NCBI GenBank assembly: GCA_016801845.1
Contig: CM028922.1
Location: forward strand, 5,635,501 to 5,699,500
Direction: 5' to 3'
DNA length: 64,000 nt
DNA from: Polydactylus sextarius
Lineage: Eukaryota > Chordata > Actinopteri > Polynemidae
Shown here: piece after piece, positions 24,901 through 38,129 of the stretch
How the letters are laid out: each line of letters starts with the position of its first letter
How positions within the stretch are numbered: the first letter of the stretch is position 1
Program-made: the position numbers and the translations under genes
The notes under the pieces: generated by a model
Databases searched by the model: none
Seen by the model: only the letters and a program-made list of their open reading frames with translations
Told to the model about the DNA's origin: nothing

Positions 24901-27900
24901 TTTGGTTATGGACATAGTGGCAATAACAGGATAACTTAATTGACTAAAAGTGGATTAGAACAACAGTAATTAAGTAGATGTTGCCGAAGTCATCAAGTAT
25001 TTACTGTATCTTGTATAAGCGACCATGTAAACACCACAAAGCTTTCCATTTTCTAGAGTGATGATGATGTGTGAAACATTTTCGGTCTGACCAAATTGAA
25101 ACCTGCTCTAACGCGTTTGCTGAATTTTCCGAGTCGCTTGGATAAATATGGACTCGGACGTTGAGCGGATGTGAGCGTGAGAGCGAATCTGATTAAATGT
25201 TTACTGGGAGGAAACATCACGATTCAGGTTGTTTGAGCTACAGGTTTTTCAATATATTAAAGTTTGATTGCTTCAGCTGTAATATGGAGACTGACAGTAC
25301 GTCCCCAACATTATAAACTCCAATTCTCTCTTCCCACACTGTGTCCATATTGGTGCTCCCTCTTACCACCTGTGGGTGTGTTTTCATGATTCAACGATGA
25401 GTCACCAATTTGTCTCAGACGCTTCAGTGTCCTGTGTGAAAAATAACACATTAGCACACTGTCCACACCTCTGTGTCTTCCCACATTTCCACATTTTATT
25501 GTCATTTTATGGATGTATATCATATTTCACGTCAACAAAACATCATCAATGTGGCGCAATCTTTTTTTTCTCTCTCTCTCTCTCTCTCTCTCTGTTGTAT
25601 ATGGGTCATGAAATCATTACAGATGCCAGAAGGATTTTTCACCCTTTTCCTTTTAATCTTCTCCTCCTGGGACTTTGCTAATCCAGTTTTGTCCTGATTG
25701 TTTTTATTTCTTTTCCCCCATCTCTAATAGAGTATAGTAGAGTAGTTTGTGTTTGTGTGCATTAGTGATCAGAGGTGACTGCAGATGCTGGCCTAGATTC
25801 AGTCAATGTGTTCAGCAGCTTTCAGACTAATAACACAATCTGTTTCTTTCAGCAGAGAAGAAATATTTTGACCTAGAAAAAAAATGGTTTGTTTTCATTT
25901 TTAAAAATGGATTATTTGTGTTCTGCTCTGGCACCTTCTCACCAGCCCACGGACTCTTTGACACAGGTGTAAAGTAAAAGTGTTAAGTGTCAAAATTTAT
26001 TTAAAGGTGCAGTCAGGACCAGAAAAGGTTTATGCACTTGCAGTGTAACAAAAAGATTTTATTTGTGTTTAAAATAAAATAGAATTCAATGGTTGGAAAT
26101 TAAAAACTTTATAATTCAAGATCTCTACATTATTTAATGATTTGTGTTTTATATCATCTCGTTATGTTTGGTCTCTTTTGCTCTTTTTCTAAAATCCCTG
26201 ACTGATGGCTCAGCTCGTGCCAATAAGAGGTAGAGAGAGAGAGAGAAGGACAGGAGGAGGAAAAAGGAGGTAGTGCGTCATCTTTTTTTCTCCTCCCTTT
26301 TCTTCTAAAAATAGCCAAGCTTTCTGATTGCACAGGACTACGTTTCCAGGGCAACCGTGTTCATTCACAGCTTTCTGATCTTGTGGAGGAAGGGGTGTGA
26401 GAGATCAGGGTGTGAAGTGTTATTATCTACATCCGTCCTTTCTCCACTAACACTCTCTCAACTTATCTCAATCTCTGTCTCAAAGTCTGATGAAGCTGTT
26501 TAATAAAGTATACAATTTAACCAATATAAACATCTATATCTAACTATACTCTATACCTTATATACACCTTTGGGAAAGTCTGTCATTTGAACACTACCTG
26601 TCTTTTTTTCTCTGTATGAAGATGACTCAGGAGATGAAGGTCCTGTACCCCAGGAGGACCGTGCCCTAACCCAAGGGGTGCTCAAGACTCTGGCCAGCAA
26701 GCTAGATGATCTGAGCACCTGTAATGAACTGATAGGAAAGCACGGCGCCGCTCTCCAGCGTTCCCTGAGTGAACTTGAGGAACTGCGTGGATCCGCTGAC
26801 AGCACAGACAAAGTGAAAGCAGTTAATGAGCGAGCCACCCTGTTCCGCATCACCTCGAATGCTATGATCAATGTGAGTTCATGCAGTGCAAGCCTCAGCC
26901 AGTATATAACCACTGTACACAGGAGTCTCATCAGTCGCACGTCTCTGTTTTAATGAGGGACTGCGGCTCGAGGACTCCACTGGCATCTTTTGATGTTCGA
27001 TGCTCGTTTTCACGCTTTCAGGCTTGTCGTGATTTTCTGGACGTAGCAGAATCTCACAGCCGGAGGTGGCAGAAGGCCCTGCAGTATGAGAGAGAGCAGC
27101 GTCACCATCTGGAGGAGACCATCGAACAGTTAGCCAAACAGCACAACAGCTTAGAAAGAGCCTGGAGGGAAAATCCCACCTCGTATTCAGGTAAGACGCA
27201 TCACACTCATAGACACCATTTGTACTTTTAAGGACAAAGTGTGGTCCCACAGAATAATTATATGGCCCTCTTCTGGCCACTAGTAGTGATGCAACTCATT
27301 TAATCACATCATATATGAATTTAAAAGCGTTTATTTACATGGGAGGACAAAGTAAAAGAAAGACCAAACAATGAAATAGCACAAGACAGCAAGTTCTGTA
27401 AGCATCAGCAGACTTTAATACAGGTTTCTATTATATTTACATTTACTAGACATTAGTATGTATAGCAACACTATATTATGAATAATGTATATACTGTACA
27501 TTTACAGCATCCTCTTGTTATGTGATCACTACTGCAGGTGTGGAGCGGTCTCAGGAGGGGGATGCGAGTGATGAGAATGATGAGTTTTTCGATGCCATGG
27601 AGGACTCCCCTGCATTCATTACAGTGACTGCCAGTGGCGACATACAGCACAAGTGAGACATCCTGTCGGCACATAATAATCTCAGAGCTGTGTTCTACGT
27701 GATTAGTCTGAACTGTATTTATGGGATGCTGCTTTTCTCTCAGGCGCTCAGGGAGCAATCAGAGTATGATGAGTGGGGGAGTGCCCAATGACTGGACTCA
27801 CAATGAGAATGTAAGTCCTGGTATTTGCTAAAGAAATGTAACTTTTAACACAGTTATCTTTTACACACGCACACACACAAAAAAAATCATTTTGTGTTTT

Positions 27901-30801
27901 TTTTTTTTTTTCAGGACACCTCAGACACAAACCACATGCAGCTACGTAGAACAAGGCGCAGTCGTATTCCCGACAAACCAAATTACTCCCTCAATCTGTG
28001 GAGCATCATGAAGAACTGTATCGGCAAAGACCTGTCCAAGATACCCATGCCTGTAAATCTAAACACACTCATTTGTGATTTGTAATCTTATATGAGGACT
28101 GTGTGTAGTGTAGAATCATCTGGATCTCTTTAAAGAGGCTTTTTTGTTTTTTGTCTTTGTGTGATTGCAGGTAAACTTCAACGAGCCGTTGTCGATGCTG
28201 CAGCGTTTGACTGAAGATCTAGAGTATAGTGAACTCCTGGACCGAGCCGCTCGCTGCGACTCGTCCATGGAGCAGATGTGCCTGGTGGCTGCTTTCTCCG
28301 TTTCCTCATACTCCACCACGGTGCATCGTACAGCCAAACCCTTCAACCCTCTGCTGGGGGAGACTTACGAGCTCGACCGACTGGAGGAATACGGATATCG
28401 CTCCATCTCTGAGCAGGTGAGATGTGTTTTATATTGATTATATTTACACACACACACACAGTGAAAGTTAAATTACATCATGGTGAAGAACAAAATTACA
28501 TCTGTATAAGTATCTGTATCGCTTTTACTGACAGCAGCCTGTACTATTTACCCTCAGGTCAGTCATCATCCACCAGCTGCTGCCCACCACGTGACGTCAC
28601 AGCGAGGATGGACCCTGTGGCAGCATATCACTATTGATAGCAAGTTTCGTGGAAAATATATTTCTGTCGTGCCATTAGGTAAGAACTTCAAACATGCAGA
28701 AATGTATCTTCATGTTAATTTAGTGTATGTAATATAACACCACAAGCCAGGCATGATCTGTAAATGTACTGAACATGCTTGTTGAATCAGAATAATTTAC
28801 CATATTCAAGTGATTATAAAACTACAATGTTTGTCTGAAACTTCATCACTTCTTCACCGCAGGAAACATTCACCTGCAGTTTCACTCGAGCGGAAACCAC
28901 TATGTGTGGAGCAAAGTGACGTCAACGGTACACAATATAATTGTGGGAAAACTTTGGATCGATCAGGTTTGTGTCCTTCCTGTCAAACTGAATCAGCTTA
29001 TGACTTTATGTGCTTCATTTTTGGAACAGTAAAAACTGTGAAAATGAAAAATAATAACTTATTTTTAGATCCACAACAGTTCCACTTCACTCCAAAAGAA
29101 GCTAATATGCATCAGAAGTTTGTATCAAGTAGCAGGTGTTTTTGCATGTTTGCATTGCGGTAAAGAAGAGGGTCACTGGGGTCACCGAACACTTTTAAGT
29201 CACATCTGTTTTTTCTTGTCGTCTTCCTGTCTGTTGCTCGTCGCAGTCTGGGGATATCGACATTGTAAACAACACTACCAAGGACACCTGCCATCTCAAA
29301 TTCTCCCCGTACAGCTACTTCTCCAGAGAAGTCCCGCGTAAAGTATGTCAGTTGTAGAGTTTTACTCTTTAGCAAACAAATGATGTCTTTTTGTTGGTTG
29401 TCAGATTTCACTATATTTATACTGGATTTATACTTGCTACAAAAATGTCTGCAGCTACAGAAGCCAGTATCAAGAATCTACAACACTGTTTTAGCAAATC
29501 AAATGTCTCAGTTACCTTGTATTTTTTCATACATTCAGTATTCTCTATGTTTAGTGAATACATGTCCGTTCTGTCAGATATAATCCAGTGTGCAACATTT
29601 GAAGTGATTGAAACACCAAAATTGCAAACACTTCAGCAAAGTGCTGTCTAAAGGTGTGAATGTGTCAGTATCAGGAGGTCAGAACGTTCATGTAACCGAT
29701 CTCTTCCTGTGTTTGTCATCTTCTCTGGTGTCTGTAGGTGACAGCGGTGGTGAAGGACAGAGAGGGCACAGCCCATTACATCCTGTCAGGAACCTGGGAC
29801 GACAAGATGGAGAGCGCCAAAATAGTGGACAGCAGCCAAGGCTGCGGAGGCTCTGAAGGCAAACAAAAGACAGTTTATCAGACTCTTCAGCCCAAACTCT
29901 TGTGGAAGAAATATCCTCTCCCGTATGTTTATCTTATCTAACACGTTTCTACCACATCTTAATGATTGAAAGTGTTATTAACTCCTCTCGCTTCTGTCTG
30001 ACCTTTTGTCTCATATGTGGCGACTCCTCTATCCTTTCACTCTGCAGTGATAATGCAGAGAACATGCACTTTTTCTCCTCCCTGGCTTTGACTCTGAATG
30101 AGCCAGAGGAGGGTGTTGCGCCCACTGACAGTCGTCTGCGGCCAGACCAGCGTCTAATGGAAGCAGGTCTGTGGGATGAAGCAAACAGCCAGAAGCAGCG
30201 ACTCGAGGAGCGGCAGAGGCTGGAGAGGAAAAAACGGGAGGTGCAAGCCAATCAGGCGCTGGAGGAGGGTGAGAACTTGGAAAATAACAAGAACAAGATC
30301 AATGTTAAAGAGTTGGCCTTTTACATTTTACATAGCGATCTCATTAACAATAAGACAGGTTTCAGGTTCACCAGCGTGTTGGAGCAGGCAACATTTATAT
30401 CCAAATGTCATGTGTTATATAATATGACAGCATGTTATTTCAATCAAAAAGTTCAAAAAGAGTTTGCTGATCTCTGTGCAATTTTATGCATCAGAATGTT
30501 TGAGTTACTTTTTAAAGGTCAAAGGTGGACGCACCCTGGTTTATGCAAAGGCCAATTGTTTCTTTGTTTATTTCCTGTGATGTAACACACACACGTTAGA
30601 TCACAATCTTGCACATTCAAGCCATGTCTTAAAAAAAAACCTGATTCTGTGTCATTAGGACAAGATATCGAGGGCTACCAGCCACTGTGGTTTGAGAAGA
30701 GGACAGACGATGCAACAGGAGAAAGCACTTATGTCTACAGGGGCGGCTACTGGGAGGCCAAAGACAGACAGGACTGGACCCAGTGCCCTGAGATCTTCTA
30801 A
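21912..30801 (+). CDS. osbp2: oxysterol-binding protein 2 (14 exons, 740 aa)
   Basis: Exons: 21912-22072, 22923-23128, 26622-26872, 27022-27190, 27538-27652, 27744-27810, 27915-28052, 28171-28416, 28558-28678, 28863-28966, 29247-29342, 29738-29922, 30048-30268 and 30659-30801. All phases join. The product is a sterol/PI4P-exchange protein acting at ER-Golgi contacts. It has an N-terminal PH domain (about residues 24-117, GWLFKWTNYLKGYQRRWFVL). An FFAT motif EFFDAME at 278-284 would bind VAP. The ORD carries the family fingerprint EQVSHHPP at 450-457. MCLVAAFSVSSYSTTVHR, KQKTVYQTLQPKLLWKKYPL and FDAMED resemble OSBP2 rather than OSBP. An in-frame TAA (about 21830) precedes ATG 21912, so the long low-complexity N-terminus of some mammalian isoforms is absent from this exon. 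Intron 2 is 3.5 kb. Confidence 0.93.
23129..26621. other. osbp2 intron 2 (3.5 kb)
   Basis: It holds a CTCF-like motif (23451), a (CCT)n tract at 23712-23739, CT-rich runs near 23775-23790 and 25571-25593, and otherwise AT-rich DNA. No coding exon or recognised transposon was seen. Plus-strand poly-Ser and minus-strand poly-Glu frames here come from the CCT repeat. Confidence 0.6.
23451..23466 (+). promoter_or_regulatory. CTCF-like motif
   Basis: CCACAAGAGGGCAGTG in osbp2 intron 2 is a near-ideal match to the vertebrate CTCF core. Motif evidence only. Confidence 0.45.
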
Positions 30802-33800
30802 GACAAAATTTCTCCTTACGTCATGACAGAGTGGTTCCTTTTGATGTAAGGATCCTCTGTGAGTTATGGACAGCTGTTTGTAAAGTAAGGATGTGTGTGT
30901 GTGTGTGTGTGTGTGTGTGAGCGAGAGAGAGGCAGCTGTAGAAAGTTGCCCTCACTTCTAGAATTGCAAGCACAAAATAAGCTCCTGCGTACGGTTAGTA
31001 ATCTTTCTTCTGTTATATTAAAGCTTTTAGAATGCATGGCTGGTGTTTACACATACGCTTCAGCAGGTACTTAAATGTTCGGAGGACATGGACTTCTTGT
31101 ATGTATGTGTGTGGGCCTGTTAGAGCTTTTTAGATAAATTATTTCTGCAGAAAAACATCATATGTGTGTATGTGAGTGTGTGTATGGAAGTTTGTGTGTG
31201 GATAACTTGAGGGCAAGGAGTGCCATGTTCAAGCCGTTTTCATACAGATAATTCATGTCTTGTTCTCCTCGAGTCTGGAACAACATGTTCCTCATCCTTG
31301 GCACTGACAAAAACAAAATTCTCTGAATGGAAAGTGTTTTTCTGCACTAAAAGGCTTTTTCAGAGTAAAACTTCATTGATCCCTGAATCTTCGGGGAGTT
31401 TGCTATCCTAAAAAAAATTGCACAAACTGTATTTTGAAGGATTTACAGTATTTGTCCTTTCTGACGGGCCTCTAAAGAGCAGCTACTCACCCACGGAAAA
31501 CCAAAGTAGATGTTCTTTCTCTTTGGATGACAACTTACAACTGAAATACCATGTTGTTTTATACGTAACAACACATGAACTTAAAATTCTGTTTCTGGTT
31601 GCATTAAAGGGACACTCCTCTGATTTTCCACATTATTAGTTATGAAGTTTAATAGAGTCATAGCTGTACGACTGACACTATACAACCTGTGTTACAGAAG
31701 GTGAAGGTCAAAGTAAAGACATTATTGATTTGCATCATGGGAAATGTTGATGAAATGGGAAATGATTTAGATTTTTTTTTTTGCAGCTTGATGCATATTA
31801 CAGACTAAAAGTCAGGGTATATCCACCTGTGGTTTATCTATTTTAACCACACTTTTTTTATTTTTTTTATTTTATCTCTCGCAAGTGTTTCTATATGTTA
31901 AATCTTCCACCTCAAATATCTCGAGACTCAACCATAAGAGTTTCACTGAAGTAGAAATCTGCTAAACCTGCAGGATTTTCTTCAGCAAGGGATTATACTG
32001 GTGCTTGATGATAATTTTAGCCTTAATTATGTAATCAAGTAGTAAGTCCCCAAGTAATCACATCCTACAACCCCCACTCTTTTAAGAATCTGTAAACTTT
32101 ATTTTTACTCTGAATATCAGGGCTTATTGTGTTAGTAAGTAGCAACAAGAAGTAGCACCCCCCACCTCCCCCCCACTTTAAAACAAGTAGAACTGGCTCT
32201 TTCTATGAATAGTTTCAATCCTTATAATCACATCGCTTGCTTTGAAAATGTCAGCAATAACACAATTGCACAGTCACTTCACAAGAGGAAAATACTCCAA
32301 GGTTAGAGGTGTGTTTTAGTAACAGAATCCACTTAGAAAAATAATAGTGATGTAGAAGCGAAAATAAAATCAGCTCAGAGCCAGAAAACAATTCAGGAAA
32401 GTATTTAATGTGCAAATAAGCACTCGTGTACAATGATAGTAAATATAATTATCTAAATAAATAACAATAATAAGCAGTTAATTTATAGTTCTCAGCTTCC
32501 TGTGTATTATAATAGGGCATGACGCACATGTATGACTGCCTTTATTTTCTGTCCCAGCCTGTATATAGCTAGAATATAATAGAATCACCTCATTTATAAT
32601 CACTGTAAGAAAATATTGTTTCACATTACTTAAACATTCATATTCTGGTCACTATTTAAACTCTATTTGTGTGTTCATAACTTTAAATGGAGTCAAGATT
32701 GTTTGCCAGTTAATGTGATGTTTGGGAATCGGAATTATTAATATAAATAAGTCTATAAGACACAGTATATAATATAATATCAATGATGCAAATAAGGTGT
32801 TGTTCAAAATAAAGCACAATGTTAACGTGTACCTGCAGGTAATGATACATACTACACATACTCAGCTCGAAGTTTCCATAGCAACATATAGCTATGCATG
32901 GTTTTTGAGTGCTCAAGCACTTCTGTAGTGACAAGCCTCTTCACCCTCGCTAATCGTGGACTTTTAATTGCTCAAACATGATGTGAATTCACCTTTTGTG
33001 CCCAGTGGCCTCAGAAATTTTACATTTTTGAGCTCAAATAAAAATATAAAACTGTCACTGTGTTGTTGTTGTTGTTTACTGTCCGATCTTTCAACGAGAA
33101 AGGTACAGACGATACAGAAAATGTCCTTAGAAATAAAGTCTGTCGTGATGCCTCGAGGCTTAGAAATAATCATTTTATCTTGGGACAGTGTCTCTAGTGT
33201 ACAGGGATGTTTGAACGCCAGCTGCTGTCTTATATATGCAGAATAACAACAAAACCGTATTCTCTTGTATGACGATAAATTACATGCCTGTAAATACACC
33301 TTCGATATACACTAAAGAAAAAGTAACAATGAAGAAGTTGCAGTTGTGAGAAAATACATATTTTAATGGATGAGAGTGATTTATCTTCAAGGTCAGAATC
33401 ATTTCAGCAGAGCTTCAGCTTTTGTAATGTCAGTTTTTATAATGTTTAATTTTTTAAATAAACACTGAGAATATATAGCTCCTTCAGTTAGTTGTCAGTG
33501 GTGATGTTAAACAAAGATAAAACAACATCTCTCGTGTGTTTGTGAACTGCCCTTCACACATCATCAACCTCATCAATATTTTCTTGGTACATATTTTATT
33601 CTAGCTCCATCAGCAAACCACATCTCTCTCTCAGAGAAAAAAGAGGAAGTTAAATGCTGAACTGGGTGTAAATAAGTGTACAGAGGAAACAATGTCATGA
33701 TGATAATTTGCATTTTTCATTGTCGCCTTCATATTCTTGTCAAATATTTTGTGGGTACTTATTTGCATTTTTTTTTTTTTTTTTTTGCAAATGACACCCT

Positions 33801-33890
33801 ACAGTCGCTCGCTGTATTTCCTGATGGTGTCATCATCACTGTCTTCGTGTAAAGCTCCATGTTTGTGCATCATTTATTTTTAATCCGACG
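30802..33890. other. osbp2 3' UTR and intergenic DNA
   Basis: A (TG)n tract lies at 30892-30919. ATTAAA near 31014 is one possible poly(A) signal. A stretch from about 31600 (AAAGGGACACTCCTCTGATT) resembles a common teleost interspersed repeat. The rest to about 33890 is AT-rich without gene-like structure. Confidence 0.45.
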
Positions 33891-34068
33891 CACAGAAATT
33901 AGCGGCATTTCCCTTTAAATTAACCAGCCAATGACGCCGGAGTATCGGCTCCGGTTTGGCTGACAGCTCGGTGACCGACTGACGGAGATTGTTTTTTTTT
34001 TTTTTTTTTTTGAAGAGAGGGGGTGATGCTTCCTGCCGGTGCTGACCAGGTACTCGTCGATGAACAAG
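33891..34068 (+). promoter_or_regulatory. slc35e4 promoter and first exon (5' UTR)
   Basis: A CCAAT box (AGCCAATGACGCC near 33927) and CpGs precede a T-run. An exon then ends at 34068 with a GTAAAA donor. The exon contains ATG 34026, which opens a short upstream ORF rather than the transporter frame. Confidence 0.5.
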
Positions 34069-35098
34069 GTAAAATAAAAATAAATTAAAATAAAATAATA
34101 TAACAGATTAAGCTCATATAACGATAGCGTGACTGTGTTGTCGGTGACGTTGACGTCGCTAATGAAAGCTAACGCTGTAGCTAACAGTCAAACGTTAGCT
34201 AACACCGGGCTAACGCAACTTAGCATGAAGCCGAATGACATTTTAGCCGCTTGGTGTCAAATGACAGTCCGATTCGTAGTAGAGGTCAGCTAACTTAACC
34301 TGTTTATTTTATCAAACTAATTAATACATAAACAAACAAACAAATACAAGCGTTTGTTGTTTAGTGCGCGTGCTCCTTTGACAGAAAGTGTCGTTAATGA
34401 TTTTAAACGCTCCGAACGGCGACAATGACGAGAGATTGAACCCGCTGTGTGACCGTAAAGCTGATCTGTGATCAGTGTTTAGGTTGTTTATGAGAGTTTC
34501 TCTGAACCGGGGAAATGAATCACAAGATCTCCTTTGGCTATGGAGTAAGGTGCTATTTAAAGGCAGCACCATAACTGAACTACTGCTGCCTCAGCTGATA
34601 TTTATCGATCCAACCATGTGTTTTTTGTTTTTTCTGTTTGTTATGTTTGTTCTTCACCGCTGAGTGTTATTTTCTTGGTGCATCACGTTAAGTCGTCACC
34701 ATCAGTCGATTGCTGCATATCAGGTTCATAACCAATCCCATCGGTCCCCGTAGTACAGAAGGCGCGTACAGTTTTCCAGCCCTCCTCTCTCCTCCTTGTC
34801 TTTCTGCTCCAGCCACATGTCATTTCCCCCATGCGCCTATTACGTTACACAACCAGCCTCTCATGCAAAATAGAAACACGTGTCTAAAAAGGGCGGTGCT
34901 GTGCTGAAAAATACAGGTTCACCGAACAACAAACCGGTTAACACCGCAGAGGAGAAAGGAGGGAAAACACAGCTGTGTCGCAGGATACGAGCCATTGTTG
35001 ATGTTGTTGTTGTTTTTTTCCATTCTGTCTTGTGTTTCATTTGGTGATGGGATTCAACATGTGTTTTGCTTACAGACAAGACAATGATAAGAACATGA
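34026..35098 (+). other. upstream ORF of slc35e4 (21 codons, spliced)
   Basis: ATG 34026 reads 43 nt to 34068, splices to 35076, and stops at TGA 35096-35098. That stop overlaps the main start ATG (35095-35097) as ATGA. The geometry suits translational control by termination and re-initiation. It depends on the inferred splice being right. Confidence 0.45.
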
Positions 35099-38000
35099 TC
35101 AACGCCGATGGCTTCTCAAAATGCGAGGCGACTCTGCAACAGAGAGTCAGGAAGAGGCCACCCGCAGAGATGCTCCATCTGCTGTCAGCTGTCATCGTGT
35201 GGCTGGTGACCGGCACCACCATCTCCAGCCTCAACAAATGGATATTTGCCGTTTACAACTTCAGGTATCCTCTACTTCTATCAGCGCTTCACATGCTGAC
35301 GGCCATAGTTGTGGACTATGGGTTGATTAAACTGCGAGTGATCCGCCACAGAGGTGTAGGGGAGCAGGACCTGACCCCCAGCGCAAAATGTAAGGTGTTC
35401 CTCCTGAGTCTGACATTTTGTGCCAGTATCGCCTTTGGGAACATGGGTCTGAACTATGTCCAGCTCTCGTTTGCACAAATGATCTACACCACCACTCCAC
35501 TTTTTACTCTGGCCATCTCTACGCTGATACTGGGCAAACAGCATCACATCATCAAGTACACGGCTATGATGCCCATCTGCCTGGGAGCCTCATTCAGCAT
35601 CATGGGAGAGGTCCAGTACGATCAGACCGGCTGCTTCTTTGTTTTTGCAGCCACCATGTTGAGGGGTGTCAAGTCCATTCAACAGAGTGAGTACCATCTT
35701 GCTTGGTTTGTTTTTGTTGTAGTTATAGTAGGTAAAATCTAAAACGTAACCTCTGATTTAATTGGTTTTATTTTTAAACTGGAAAACTCCTCTGACGCCG
35801 CTGACATCAGAGGATATTTTAGCGTTTCCCCCCCAGACGCCGTAACGGTTTGTGGTCCTGGAACGTTTCTTGTCATAATCTGGTGATTCACTGTCCAGTC
35901 CAGAGACACACCCCGCACACGCTGGGCTGTTGACATATTTTCTGGTTTCCACGGCAACCTAACACAAACACAATAACATATGTTGGTGTGCTGACTAACG
36001 GACGAGAGCGAATCCAGCAGAGACATTACAACTCACAACAACTTTGGCTGTTTCCACTGAAGCTGTTTGACTGGTTGAGAGTTGGAAAGAAAACATGACG
36101 TTCCCAATAAACTTAACAGTTATAAATTCCTCGACCCAGTTTTAGTCTTTTCCAACTATTGTTCTGTTGTTTGTTTTTTTTTTCATTTATTACATCTGGC
36201 CTGGACTCCTTAGACAACAGTACTGTTATTAAGTGGTTTACACTGATTAAACAAAGGATTTGAAACTTTGTTTTTGCCTATTTTTTTTTTTTTTTTTATA
36301 TATATACAAATTAAATAGTGTAGTATATGCCTATGTTACAGGCTTTGTATTCTCAGAGTGTGAGTTCCCAAATAGTGCAAATATAATACATGAAAGATAA
36401 AAGTTAGAGAAATTTCTAACTTTAACCCTTCTGTTTCTTTATATGACAAAAACAGCAAATGTATCAGGATAAATGCCATGCCCACACCACTGACTTTGAC
36501 TGGACTGTTTTTTATGCTGTGATGTCTTGAACCATCATGTGATTTGATTAAGCCAGGGTGATTTCAAGGGTTAAGTGTTTAAAAAAAAAAAACATTGAGA
36601 TTGTCCTGGGAAAGAGGCAGATTCATTTCTTGAACCGGTGTCACAAGGGCAGAGCAGTTCATTCACTTCATTAATCCAATGTACTTGTTAATCACATGCT
36701 CTGGACGAGGAGGCTTTTTGCTAAAAATGCTTTAAAGTTGGTGGCAGTGGATTAGTTACCCTAACGTCATTAAGCTCCATGACATTGCAGATGTCAGAGA
36801 AGAAAAAACAAACACAGTTCTCATTTTCTAAATATATAATGAGGCCCTGTCTATAATTTGTTACGTAACACAAAAGGAGATATTCAGCTATGCCCAGAGG
36901 AGTGTAATACTACATACTTTGTACCTCTTGGTGCAGAGGGCCACCTCGTGACAAATGGGTCATCATTTTAAATCCCCTATTCGCCGCAGAAGAGTTTAGA
37001 AAGTTGTTTTACATAAGGAAAGTTTGCATATAGGGCAGAGTTGACAAACAAGATCCAGCAGACGAAAGTTGTTCTTCATTACTTTTATTTTTTAAATCCT
37101 GACTCCAACTTTCTGTCTGTCCTGAGGTTCAGACTAGCTGAACAATGTTGTCTCAAGTTTCAATGAGCTTTTTTTATCATCTCTTGCTTGTTGTTGTAAC
37201 AGTTTGCCTGCTAAGTATTTCTCTGGCACACTTTCTCAGCGCATGTTGTTTTGTTTAAAGGCCCAGAGTCTCATAGTCTCGAAGTTGGAACAGCGTGTGA
37301 AATATCAGCCGTGTTTTGCTTCTCTACATGTCTAGACATCAACATACATAACACAGTCTGTTCAAACAGTAGCTTTGCATAGTTCCCTGCCATTTCTCTG
37401 CTCCCACTGTCAACATTTGACAGTTGTTTTGACTAAAACAACACGGGGACCATAGAATTTCACACCTTTTTCATGACAGATATCTCCTCTCAAGTCTGAA
37501 ATGCTACAGAAAGAAAATTACTTGTCAGTGATATCTCTGTTTTCACTTGCTACAGTCATTTTTGTAACTGCTGTATATGTCTTTTTTTTTAAACAGGTAT
37601 TCTCCTTCAGGAGGAGAAAATCAACTCTGTGTTCCTGCTCTACCTGATGTCCATTCCTAGCTTCTGCATCTTGTCCGTGGCGGCTCTGGCCTTAGAGAAC
37701 TGGGCCATGCTGGAGTCGCCGCTACATTATGACCGCCACCTCTGGGTCTTCATCTTGCTCAGCTGCTTGGGCTCGGTCATGTACAACTTGGCCAGCTGCT
37801 GCGTCATCACGCTCACCTCGGCCGTCACTCTGCACATCCTGGGCAACCTGAGCGTGGTTGGGAACCTGTTGCTCTCTCAGCTGCTTTTCGGCAGCGAACT
37901 GTCGGCCCTCAGCTGCGCCGGTGCGGTGCTGACGTTGTCTGGCATGCTCATCTATCAGAACTCAGAGTTCATCGTCAGCTACCTGGACGCACGCAGAGCC

Positions 38001-38129
38001 AAAACTAAAGGGTCGGCCCAGGTGGATTTTAACTCTCCGTGCGGAGAGGATTTGGACAAAGCAAGTGCATCTGAACCAACGTATCATCAGCAGAGAACAG
38101 ATGGAAAACAGGAGGACAAAATAGACTGA
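35095..38129 (+). CDS. slc35e4: solute carrier family 35 member E4 (374 aa, 2 coding exons)
   Basis: Coding exons 35095-35686 and 37597-38129 join in phase (1125 nt). The 5' UTR exon ends at 34068 and exon 2 begins at 35076. The product is a multi-spanning drug/metabolite-transporter superfamily protein of the nucleotide-sugar/triose-phosphate branch, expected in Golgi or ER membrane. Its substrate is unknown. Visible motifs are SSLNKWIFAVYNFRYPLLLS in TM1-2, TTTPLFTLAISTLILGKQHH in the middle, and LTSAVTLHILGNLSVVGNLL near the C-terminus. All match SLC35E4. ATG 35095 is used because the frame before it enters the splice acceptor. A longer frame from 35032 exists only in unspliced RNA. The 3' UTR runs about 2.6 kb to AATAAA at 40754. 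Confidence 0.9.
35687..37596. other. slc35e4 intron
   Basis: 1.9 kb of AT-rich DNA with T-runs and a short TATATATA tract near 36300. No other gene, hairpin or transposon was recognised. Confidence 0.6.

Noticed and set aside
35032..35094. Longer slc35e4 N-terminus starting at 35032
   Set aside because: It reads through a good splice acceptor (35074-35075) and would exist only in unspliced RNA.
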